Below are positions 1-10,110 of a stretch of 64,000 nucleotides of DNA, in pieces; the stretch's first letter is position 1; each line of letters starts with the position of its first letter. A model generated the notes under the pieces. It was given only the letters and a program-made list of their open reading frames with translations, was not told the DNA's origin and made no database searches. The position numbers were made by a program, and so were the translations under genes. Source of the stretch: Ptiloglossa arizonensis. Taxonomy: Eukaryota; Arthropoda; Insecta; Hymenoptera; Colletidae. The DNA lies in contig NW_027479437.1 of NCBI RefSeq assembly GCF_051014685.1, positions 60,182 to 124,181 on the forward strand, in the 5' to 3' direction.

Positions 1-274
1 TTCTGTTGCATCTGAAAGTAGAATGTCGACCGATTACAACGCTATGCGCACTTTTCCCCTACGCTGTTCTAGTTACTCGTTTCTAGCATCAGAACTGCGA
101 AAATTGTAAGTTTCTCAAGCGTTTCTTATTTCCAAACTGCCATATCTCGCGAACGGATCGACCAATCCGCAAAATTTCTGTTGCATCTGAAAGTAGAAAC
201 TCGCCCGATTACAACGGTATGTGTAGTATTCCCCTAGGCCGTTCCAGCTATTCGTTTCGAGCATCAGAACTGCG

Positions 275-282
275 AAAATTTT
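275..282 (+). other. A4T4 tract (representative)
   Basis: GCGAAAATTTTGAG is conserved in nearly every monomer. A second AAAATTT starts 71 bases later, and the next A4T4 104 bases after that. A-tracts of this kind are associated with DNA curvature and can position nucleosomes. A frequent T to C change at the last T gives CGAAAATTTCG, itself a short inverted repeat. Confidence 0.8.
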
Positions 283-328
283 GAGTTTCTCAAGCGTTTC
301 TTACATCCAAACTGCCATATCTCGCGAA

Positions 329-344
329 CGGATTGACCAATCCG
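329..344 (+). other. Dyad-symmetry element of the monomer (representative)
   Basis: CGGATTG and CAATCCG are exact reverse complements separated by AC, so each such monomer holds a potential small cruciform or hairpin with 7-bp arms. Common variants are a perfect 16-bp palindrome (GATTGATCAATC core, for example 504-519), GATTGACCGATCC with one T-G wobble, and GATCGACCAATCC with one mismatch. Some monomers lose the dyad (GAACTATCAATCC near 15,032). Dyad symmetry is known to be enriched in many centromeric satellites; a function here is inference. Confidence 0.85.
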
Positions 345-503
345 CAAAATTTCTATTGCATCTGAAAGTAGAGACTCGCCCGATTACAACGGTATACGTA
401 CGTCTCCCCTAGGCCGTTCTAGTCATTCGTTTCGAGCATCAGAACTGCGAAAATTTTGAGTTTCTCAAGTGTTTCTTATCTCCAAACTGCCATATCTCGC
501 GAA

Positions 504-519
504 CGGATTGATCAATCCG
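504..519 (+). other. Perfect 16-bp palindrome version of the dyad
   Basis: CGGATTGATCAATCCG equals its own reverse complement. A single C to T change in the usual two-base centre (AC to AT) makes the dyad continuous. The same form recurs in many monomers that carry GATTGATCAATCC. Confidence 0.9.
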
Positions 520-1050
520 AAAAATTTCTGTTGCATCTGAAAGTAGAAACTCGCCCGATTACAACGGTATGCGCACTTTTCCCCTAGGCGGTTCTAGTTA
601 TTCGTTTCGAGCATCAGAACTGCGAAAATTTTGAGTTTCTCAAGCGTTTCTTACTTCCAAACTGCCGCATCTCGCGAACGGATCGACCAATCCGCAAAAT
701 TTCTGTTGCATCTGAAAGTAGAAACTCGCCCGATTACAACGGTATGTGTAGTATTCCCCTAGGCCGTTCCAGCTATTCGTTTCGAGCATCAGAACTGCGA
801 AAATTTTGAGTTTCTCAAGCGTTTCTTACATCCAAACTGCCATATCTCGCGAACGGATTGACCGATCCGCAAAATTTCTGTTGCATCTGAAAGTAGACAC
901 TCGCCCGATTACAACGGTATACGTACTTCTCCCCTAGGCCGTTCTAGTCATTCGTTTCGAGCATCAGAACTGCGAAAATTTTGAGTTTCTCAAGCGTTTC
1001 TCATCTCCAAACTGCCATATCTTGCGAACGGATTGATCAATCCGCAAAAT

Positions 1051-1224
1051 TTCTGTTGCATCTGAAAGTAGAAACTCGCCCGATTACAACGGTATGCGCA
1101 CTTTTCCCCTAGGCGGTTCTAGTTATTCGTTTCGGGCATCAGAACTGCGAAAATTTGAGTTTCTCAACCGTTTCTTACTTCCAAACAGCCGCATCTCGCG
1201 AACGGATCGACCAATCCGCAAAAT
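1051..1224 (+). repeat. 174-bp monomer (A7) with one T deleted
   Basis: The usual A4T4 reads AAAATTTGAG at about 1,150-1,159, one T short. The loss changes the reading frame and produces a 79-codon open frame (1,094-1,333) that has no other basis. The same deletion occurs near 3,778 and 52,949, but not in the related A7 copies at 49,171 and 50,921. Confidence 0.95.
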
Positions 1225-2624
1225 TTCTGTTGCATCTGAAAGTAGAAACTCGCCCGATTACAACGGTATGCCCACTTTTCCCCTAGGCCATTCCAGTTAT
1301 TCGTTTCGAGCATCAGAACTGCGAAAATTTTGAGTTTCTAAAGCGTTGCTTATCTCCAAACTGCCATATCTCGCGAACGGATTGACCGATCCGCAAAATT
1401 TCTGTTGCATCTGAAAGTAGACACTCGCCCGATTACAACGGTATGCGTACTTCTCCCCTAGGCCGTTCTAGTCATTCGTTTCCAGCATCAGAACTGCGAA
1501 AATTTTGAGTTTCTCAAGCCTTTCTTATCTCCAAACTGCCATATCTCGCGAACGGATTGATGAATCCGCAAAATTTCTGTTGCATCTGAAAGTAGAAACT
1601 CGCCCGATTACAAGGGTATGCGCACTTTTCCCCTAGGCGGTTCTAGTTATACGTTTCGAGCATCAGAACTGCGAAAATTTTGAGTTTCTCAAGCGTTTCT
1701 TACCTCCAAACAGCCATATCTCGCGAACGGATTGACCAATCCGCAAAATTTCTGTTGCATCTGAATGTAGAAACTCGCCCGATTACAACGGTATGTGTAG
1801 TTTTCCCCTAGGCCGTTCCAGTTATTCGTTTCGAGCATCAGGACTGCGAAAATTTCGAGTTTCTCTAGCGTTTCTTACATCCAAACTGCCATATCTCGCG
1901 AACGGATTGACCGATCCGCAAAATTTCTGTTGCATCTGAAAGTAGACACTCGCCCGATTACAACGCTATGCGTACTTCTCCCCTAGGCCGTCCTAGTCAT
2001 TCGTTCCGAGCATCAGAACTGCGAAAATTTTGAGTTTCTCAAGCGTTTCTTATCTCCAAACTGCCATATCTCGCGAACGGATTGATCAATCCGCAAAATT
2101 TCTGTTGCATCTGAAAGTAGAAACTCGCCCGATTACAACGGTATGCGTACTTCTCCCCTAGGCCGTTCTAGTCATTCGTTTCGAGCATCAGAACTGCGAA
2201 AATTTTGAGTTTCTCAAGCCTTTCTTATCTCCAAACTGCCATATCTCGCGAACGGATTGATGAATCCGCAAAATTTCTGTTGCATCTGAAAGTAGAAACT
2301 CGCCCGATTACAACGGTATGCGCACTTTTCCCCTAGGCGGTTCTAGTTATACGTTTCGAGCATCAGAACTGCGAAAATTTTGAGTTTCTCAAGCGTTTCT
2401 TACCTCCAAACAGCCATATCTCGCGAACGGATTGACCAATCCGCAAAATTTCTGTTGCATCTGAATGTAGAAACTCGCCCGATTACAACGGTATGTGTAG
2501 TTTTCCCCTAGGCCGTTCTAGTTGTTCGTTTCAAGCATCTGAACTGCGCAAATTTTGAGTTTCTCAAGCGTTTCTTACGTTCAAACTGCCATATCTCGCG
2601 AACGGATTGACCGATCCGCAAAAT

Positions 2625-4767
2625 TTCTGTTGCATCTGAAAGTAGAATGTCGACCGATTACAACGCTATGCGCACTTTTCCCCTACGCTGTTCTAGTTAC
2701 TCGTTTCTAGCATCAGAACTGCGAAAATTGTAAGTTTCTCAAGCGTTTCTTATTTCCAAACTGCCATATCTCGCGAACGGATCGACCAATCCGCAAAATT
2801 TCTGTTGCATCTGAAAGTAGAAACTCGCCCGATTACAACGGTATGTGTAGTATTCCCCTAGGCCGTTCCAGCTATTCGTTTCGAGCATCAGAACTGCGAA
2901 AATTTTGAGTTTCTCAAGCGTTTCTTACATCCAAACTGCCATATCTCGCGAACGGATTGACCAATCCGCAAAATTTCTATTGCATCTGAAAGTAGAGACT
3001 CGCCCGATTACAACGGTATACGTACGTCTCCCCTAGGCCGTTCTAGTCATTCGTTTCGAGCATCAGAACTGCGAAAATTTTGAGTTTCTCAAGTGTTTCT
3101 TATCTCCAAACTGCCATATCTCGCGAACGGATTGATCAATCCGAAAAATTTCTGTTGCATCTGAAAGTAGAAACTCGCCCGATTACAACGGTATGCGCAC
3201 TTTTCCCCTAGGCGGTTCTAGTTATTCGTTTCGAGCATCAGAACTGCGAAAATTTTGAGTTTCTCAAGCGTTTCTTACTTCCAAACTGCCGCATCTCGCG
3301 AACGGATCGACCAATCCGCAAAATTTCTGTTGCATCTGAAAGTAGAAACTCGCCCGATTACAACAGTATGTGTAGTATTCCCCTAGGCCGTTCCAGCTAT
3401 TCGTTTCGAGCATCAGAACTGCGAAAATTTTGAGTTTCTCAAGCGTTTCTTACATCCAAACTGCCATATCTCGCGAACGGATTGACCGATCCGCAAAATT
3501 TCTGTTGCATCTGAAAGTAGACACTCGCCCGATTACAACGGTATACGTACTTCTCCCCTAGGCCGTTCTAGTCATTCGTTTCGAGCATCAGAACTGCGAA
3601 AATTTTGAGTTTCTCAAGCGTTTCTCATCTCCAAACTGCCATATCTTGCGAACGGATTGATCAATCCGCAAAATTTCTGTTGCATCTGAAAGTAGAAACT
3701 CGCCCGATTACAACGGTATGCGCACTTTTCCCCTAGGCGGTTCTAGTTATTCGTTTCGGGCATCAGAACTGCGAAAATTTGAGTTTCTCAACCGTTTCTT
3801 ACTTCCAAACAGCCGCATCTCGCGAACGGATCGACCAATCCGCAAAATTTCTGTTGCATCTGAAAGTAGAAACTCGCCCGATTACAACGGTATGCCCACT
3901 TTTCCCCTAGGCCATTCCAGTTATTCGTTTCGAGCATCAGAACTGCGAAAATTTTGAGTTTCTAAAGCGTTGCTTATCTCCAAACTGCCATATCTCGCGA
4001 ACGGATTGACCGATCCGCAAAATTTCTGTTGCATCTGAAAGTAGACACTCGCCCGATTACAACGGTATGCGTACTTCTCCCCTAGGCCGTTCTAGTCATT
4101 CGTTTCCAGCATCAGAACTGCGAAAATTTTGAGTTTCTCAAGCCTTTCTTATCTCCAAACTGCCATATCTCGCGAACGGATTGATGAATCCGCAAAATTT
4201 CTGTTGCATCTGAAAGTAGAAACTCGCCCGATTACAAGGGTATGCGCACTTTTCCCCTAGGCGGTTCTAGTTATACGTTTCGAGCATCAGAACTGCGAAA
4301 ATTTTGAGTTTCTCAAGCGTTTCTTACCTCCAAACAGCCATATCTCGCGAACGGATTGACCAATCCGCAAAATTTCTGTTGCATCTGAATGTAGAAACTC
4401 GCCCGATTACAACGGTATGTGTAGTTTTCCCCTAGGCCGTTCCAGTTATTCGTTTCGAGCATCAGGACTGCGAAAATTTCGAGTTTCTCTAGCGTTTCTT
4501 ACATCCAAACTGCCATATCTCGCGAACGGATTGACCGATCCGCAAAATTTCTGTTGCATCTGAAAGTAGACACTCGCCCGATTACAACGCTATGCGTACT
4601 TCTCCCCTAGGCCGTCCTAGTCATTCGTTCCGAGCATCAGAACTGCGAAAATTTTGAGTTTCTCAAGCGTTTCTTATCTCCAAACTGCCATATCTCGCGA
4701 ACGGATTGATCAATCCGCAAAATTTCTGTTGCATCTGAAAGTAGAAACTCGCCCGATTACAACGGTA
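2625..4767 (+). repeat. HOR-A copy 2, A1-A12
   Basis: This repeats 1-2,143 with an offset of 2,624. The only substitution I noticed is G at 741 against A at 3,365. The copies part after 4,767, where this one continues with GCGCACTTTTCC and GGCGG instead of the A13 type. The shared A7 one-base deletion is present near 3,778. Confidence 0.92.
3675..3848 (+). repeat. 174-bp monomer (A7, HOR-A copy 2)
   Basis: It has the same one-T deletion in the A4T4 tract (T run 3,778-3,780) as in HOR-A copy 1. Sequence around it is identical, so it is a duplicate of one event. Confidence 0.95.
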
Positions 4768-6107
4768 TGCGCACTTTTCCCCTAGGCGGTTCTAGTTATT
4801 CGTTTCGAGCATCAGAACTGCGAAAATTTTGAGTTTCTCAAGCGTCTCTTACCTCCAAACTGCCATATCTCGCGAACGGATTGACCAATCCGCAAAATTT
4901 CTGTTGCATCTGAAAGTAGAAACTCGCCCGATTACAACGGTATGTGTAGTTTTCCCCTAGGCCGTTCCAGCTATTCGTTTCGAGCATCAGAACTGCGAAA
5001 ATTTTGAGTTTCTCAAGCGTTTCTTACATACAAACTGCCATATCTCGCGAACGGATTGACCAATCCGCAAAATTTCTGTTGCACCTGAAAGTAGAGACTC
5101 GCCCGATTACAACGGTATGTGTAGTTTTCCCCTAGGCCGTTCTAGTTATTCGTTTCAAGCATCAGAACTGCGCAAATTTTGAGTTTCTCAAGCGTTTCTT
5201 ACCTTCAAACTGCCATATCTCGCGAACGGATTGACCGATCCGCAAAATTTCTGTTGCATCTGAAAGTAGACATTCGCCCGATTACAACGGTATGCCCACT
5301 TTTCCCCTAGGCCGTTCTAGTTATTCGTTTCTAGCATCAGAACTGCGAAAATTTTGAGTTTCTCAAGCGTTTCTTATTTCCAAACTGCCATGTCTCGCGA
5401 ACGGTTCGACCAATCCGCAAAATTTCTGTTGCATCTGAAAGTAGAAACTCGCCCGATTACAACGGTATGTGTAGTTTTCCCCAAGGCCGTTCCAGTTATT
5501 CGTTTCGAGCATCAGAACTGCGAAAATTTCGAGTTTCTCAAGCGTTTCTTACATCCAAACTGCCATATCTCGCGAACGGATCGACCAATCCGCAAAATTT
5601 CTGTTGCATCTGAAAGTAGAGACTCGCCCGATTACAACGGTATGTGTAGTTTTCCCCTAGGCCGTTCCAGTTATTCGTTTCGAGCATCAGAACTGCGAAA
5701 ATTTCGAGTTTCTCAAGCGTTTCTTGCATCCAAACTGCCATATCTCGCGAACGGATTGACCGATCCGCAAAATTTCTGTTGCATCTGAAAGTAGACATTC
5801 GCCCGATTACAAAGGTATGCCCACTTTTCCCCTAGGCCGTTCTAGTTATTCGTTTCAAGCATTAGAACTGCGCAAATTTTGAGTTTCTCAAGCGATTCTT
5901 ACCTTCAAACTGCCATATCTCGCGAACAGATTGACCGATCCGCAAATTTTCTGTTGCATCTGAAAGTAGAATCTCGGCCGATTACAACGCTATGCGCACT
6001 TTTCCCCTACGCCGTTCTAGTTACTCGTTTCTAGCATCAGAACTGCGAAAATTTTGAGTTTCTCAAGCGGTTCTTATTTCCAAACTGCCATATCTCGCGA
6101 ACGGATC
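4768..6107 (+). repeat. Linking monomers with B segment
   Basis: About eight monomers connect HOR-A to the 12-monomer repeat. From about 5,354 to 5,790 they form a segment also found at about 32,651, 38,251 and 54,000. It holds two successive GTGTAG-type monomers, the first with CCCCAAGG in place of CCCCTAGG, and the third monomer has CTTGCATCC. The later monomers carry AGCGATTCTTACC and GAATCTCGGCC, which recur near 54,715-54,800. There is no gene: the long open frames on both strands are satellite translations. Confidence 0.85.
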
Positions 6108-8207
6108 GACCAATCCGCAAAATTTCTGTTGCATCTGAAAGTAGAAACTCGCCCGATTACAACGGTATGTGTAGTTTTCCCCAAGGCCGTTCCAGTTATT
6201 CGTTTCGAGCATCAGAACTGCGAAAATTTCGAGTTTCTCTAGCGTTTCTTACATCCAAACTGCCATATCTAGCGAACGGATTGACCGATCCGCAAAATTT
6301 CTGTTGCATCTGAAAGTAGACACTCGCCCGATTACAACGGTATACGTACTTCTCCCCTAGGCCGTTCTAGTCATTCGTTTCGAGCATCAGAACTGCGAAA
6401 ATTTTGAGTTTCTCAAGTGTTTCTTATCTCCAAACTGCCATATCTCGCGAACGGATTGATCAATCCGAAAAATTTCTGTTGCATCTGAAAGTAGAGACTC
6501 GCCCGATTATAACGGTATGCGCACTTTTCCCCTAGGCGGTTCTAGTTATTCGTTTCGAGCATCAGAACTGCGAAAATTTTGAGTTTCTCAAGCGTTTCTT
6601 ACCTCCAAACTGCCATATCTCGCGAACGGTTTGACCAATCCGCAAAATTTCTGTTGCATCTGAAAGTAGAAACTCGCCCGATTACAACGGTAGGTGTAGT
6701 TTTCCCCTAGGCCGTTCTAGTTATTCGTTTCGAGCATCAGAACTGCGAAAATTTTGAGTTTCTCAAGCGTTTCTTACTTCCAAACTGCCGCATCTCGCGA
6801 TCGGATCGACCAATCCGCAAAATTTCTGTTGCATCTGAAAGTAGAAACTCGCCCGATTACAACGGTATGTGTAGTTTTCCCCTAGGCCGTTCCAGCTATT
6901 CGTTTCGAGCATCAGAACTGCGAAAATTTTGAGTTTCTCAAGCGTCTCTTACCTTCAAACTGCCATATCTCGCGAACGGATCGACCAATCCGCAAAATTT
7001 CTGTTGCATCTGAAAGTAGAAACTCGCCCGATTACAACGGTATGTGTAGTTTTCCCCATGGCCGTTCCAGTTATTCTTTTCGAGCATCAGAACTGCGAAA
7101 ATTTCGATTTTCTCTAGCGTTTCTTACATCCAAACTGCCATATCTAGCGAACGGATTGACCGATCCGCAAAATTTCTGTTGCATCTGAAAGTAGACACTC
7201 GCCCGATTACAACGGTATACGTACTTCTCCCCTAGGCCGTTCTAGTCATTCGTTTCGAGCATCAGAACTGCGAAAATTTTGAGTTTCTCAAGTGCTTCTT
7301 AACTCCAAACTGCCATATCTCGCGAACGGATTGATCAATCCGAAAAATTTCTGTTGCATCTGAAAGTAGAAACTCGCCCGATTACAACGGTATGCGCACT
7401 TTTCCCCTAGGCGGTTCTAGTTATTCGTTTCGAGCATCAGAACTGCGAAAATTTTGAGTTTTTCAAGCGTTTCTTACCTCCAAACTGCCATATCTCGCGA
7501 ACGGATTGACCAATCCGCAAAATTTCTGTTGCATCTGAAAGTAGAAACTCGCCCGATTACAACGGTAGGTGTAGTTTTCCCCTAGGCCGTTCTAGTTATT
7601 CGTTTCGAGCATCAGAACTGCGAAAATTTTGAGTTTCTCAAGCGTATCTTACTTCCAAACTGCCGCATCTCGCGAACGGATCGACCAATCCGCAAAATTT
7701 CTGTTGCATCTGAAAGTAGAAACGCGCCCGATTTCAACGGTATGTGTAGTTTTCCCCTAGGCCGTTCCAGCTATTCGTTTCGAGCATCAGAACTGCGAAA
7801 ATTTTGAGTTTCTCAAGCGTTTCTTACATCCAAACTGCCATATCTCGCGAACGGATTGACCAATCCGCAAAATTTCTGTTGCATCTGAAAGTAGAGACTC
7901 GCCCGATTACAACGGTATGCGCACTTTTCCCCTAGGCGGTCCTGGTTATTCGTTTCGAGCATCAGAACTGCGAAAATTTTGATTTTCTCAAGCGTTTCTT
8001 ACCTCCAAACTGCCGCATCTCGCGAACGGATCGACCAATCCGCAAAATTTCTGTTGCATCTGAAAGTAGAAACGCGCCCGATTACAACGGTATGTGTAGT
8101 TTTCCCCTAGGCCGTTCTAGTTATTCGTTTCGAGCATCAGAACTGCGAAAATTTTGAGTTTCTCAAGCGTTTCTTACCACCAAACTGCCATATCTCGCGA
8201 ACGGATT
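6108..8207 (+). repeat. 12-monomer HOR, copy 1
   Basis: It matches the sequence 2,100 bases downstream (8,208-10,110). Shared rare variants include TATCTAGCGAAC (6,268 and 8,368), GATTATAACGG (6,505 and 8,605), GGTTTGACC (6,629 and 8,729) and CGATCGGATCG (6,799 and 8,899). Within it a five-monomer (875 bp) spacing is visible between CCCCAAGG at about 6,180 and CCCCATGG at about 7,055. Confidence 0.85.
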
Positions 8208-10110
8208 GACCAATCCGCAAAATTTCTGTTGCATCTGAAAGTAGAAACTCGCCCGATTACAACGGTATGTGTAGTTTTCCCCAAGGCCGTTCCAGTTATT
8301 CGTTTCGAGCATCAGAACTGCGAAAATTTCGAGTTTCTCTAGCGTTTCTTACATCCAAACTGCCATATCTAGCGAACGGATTGACCGATCCGCAAAATTT
8401 CTGTTGCATCTGAAAGTAGACACTCGCCCGATTACAACGGTATACGTACTTCTCCCCTAGGCCGTTCTAGTCATTCGTTTCGAGCATCAGAACTGCGAAA
8501 ATTTTGAGTTTCTCAAGTGTTTCTTATCTCCAAACTGCCATATCTCGCGAACGGATTGATAAATCCGAAAAATTTCTGTTGCATCTGAAAGTAGAGACTC
8601 GCCCGATTATAACGGTATGCGCACTTTTCCCCTAGGCGGTTCTAGTTATTCGTTTCGAGCATCAGAACTGCGAAAATTTTGAGTTTCTCAAGCGTTTCTT
8701 ACCTCCAAACTGCCATATCTCGCGAACGGTTTGACCAATCCGCAAAATTTCTGTTGCATCTGAAAGTAGAAACTCGCCCGATTACAACGGTAGGTGTAGT
8801 TTTCCCCTAGGCCGTTCTAGTTATTCGTTTCGAGCATCAGAACTGCGAAAATTTTGAGTTTCTCAAGCGTTTCTTACTTCCAAACTGCCGCATCTCGCGA
8901 TCGGATCGACCAATCCGCAAAATTTCTGTTGCATCTGAAAGTAGAAACTCGCCCGATTACAACGGTATGTGTAGTTTTCCCCTAGGCCGTTCCAGCTATT
9001 CGTTTCGAGCATCAGAACTGCGAAAATTTTGAGTTTCTGAAGCGTCTCTTACCTTCAAACTGCCATATCTCGCGAACGGATCGACCAATCCGCAAAATTT
9101 CTGTTGCATCTGAAAGTAGAAACTCGCCCGATTACAACGGTATGTGTAGTTTTCCCCATGGCCGTTCCAGTTATTCTTTTCGAGCATCAGAACTGCGAAA
9201 ATTTCGAGTTTCTCTAGCGTTTCTTACATCCAAACTGCCATATCTAGCGAACGGATTGACCGATCCGCAAAATTTCTGTTGCATCTGAAAGTAGACACTC
9301 GCCCGATTACAACGGTATACGTACTTCTCCCCTAGGCCGTTCTAGTCATTCGTTTCGAGCATCAGAACTGCGAAAATTTTGAGTTTCTCAAGTGTTTCTT
9401 ATCTCCAAACTGCCATATCTCGCGAACGGATTGATCAGTCCGAAAAATTTCTGTTGCATCTGAAAGTAGAAACTCGCCCGATTACAACGGTATGCGCACT
9501 TTTCCCCTAGGCGGTTCTAGTTATTCGTTTCGAGCATCAGAACTGCGAAAATTTTGAGTTTTTCAAGCGTTTCTTACCTCCAAACTGCCATATCTCGCGA
9601 ACGGATTGACCAATCCGCAAAATTTCTGTTGCATCTGAAAGTAGAAACTCGCCCGATTACAACGGTAGGTGTAGTTTTCCCCTAGGCCGTTCTAGTTATT
9701 CGTTTCGAGCATCAGAACTGCGAAAATTTTGAGTTTCTCAAGCGTATCTTACTTCCAAACTGCCGCATCTCGCGAACGGATCGACCAATCCGCAAAATTT
9801 CTGTTGCATCTGAAAGTAGAAACGCGCCCGATTACAACGGTATGTGTAGTTTTCCCCTAGGCCGTTCCAGCTATTCGTTTCGAGCATCAGAACTGCGAAA
9901 ATTTTGAGTTTCTCAAGCGTTTCTTACATCCAAACTGCCATATCTCGCGAACGGATTGACCAATCCGCAAAATTTCTGTTGCATCTGAAAGTAGAGACTC
10001 GCCCGATTACAACGGTATGCGCACTTTTCCCCTAGGCGGTCCTAGTTATTCGTTTCGAGCATCAGAACTGCGAAAATTTTGAGTTTCTCAAGCGTTTCTT
10101 ACCTCCAAGC
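8208..10110 (+). repeat. 12-monomer HOR, copy 2
   Basis: This is the second copy of the 2,100-bp unit. Differences include TTTCTGAAGCG near 9,036 (TTTCTCAAGCG in copy 1), GATCAGTCC near 9,433, and CGAGTTT against CGATTTT near 9,205. The copies part at about 10,110, where this one reads CTCCAAGCTGCC. Confidence 0.85.

Larger units (their letters stand above)
176..350 (+). repeat. Reference monomer used for position numbering
   Basis: This copy shows the standard anatomy. CCTAGG lies at 233-238, the A4T4 block at 275-282, TCGCGA at 322-327, the CGGATTG-AC-CAATCCG dyad at 329-344, and a second AAAATTT at 346-352 across the junction with the next monomer. The variable stretch after ACAACGGTAT (about 216-250) distinguishes monomer types. 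Examples are GCGCACTTTTCC with GGCGG, GTGTAGTTTTCC with TTCCAG, ACGTACTTCTCC with AGTCATTCG, GCCCACTTTTCC with TTCAAGC, and GCTATGCGCAC with CTACGCC. Confidence 0.95.
1..2624 (+). repeat. HOR-A copy 1, 15 monomers
   Basis: Fifteen monomers (A1-A15) form a unit that starts again at 2,625. A1 carries GAATGTCGACC and CTACGCTG; A2 and A5 carry GTGTAGTATT; A3 carries ACGTACGTCTCC; A7 has a one-base deletion, making the unit 2,624 rather than 2,625 bp; A8 carries CCCACTTTTCC with GGCCATTCC; A15 (2,450-2,624) carries AGTTGTTCG with TTCAAGCATCTG. A9 resembles A13 and A10 resembles A14, so A10-A13 look like an internal four-monomer insertion into an 11-monomer unit. Confidence 0.92.

Noticed and set aside
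254..270. CENP-B box-like TTCGTTTCGAGC
   Set aside because: Only the TTCG half fits the NTTCGNNNNANNCGGGN pattern. The A and the CGGG half are missing in this and the usual monomer forms.
1094..1333. 79-codon open frame, with identical copies at 3,718 and 52,889
   Set aside because: It exists only because the A7 one-base deletion joins two satellite frames. It is translated satellite and has no start context, codon bias or domain.
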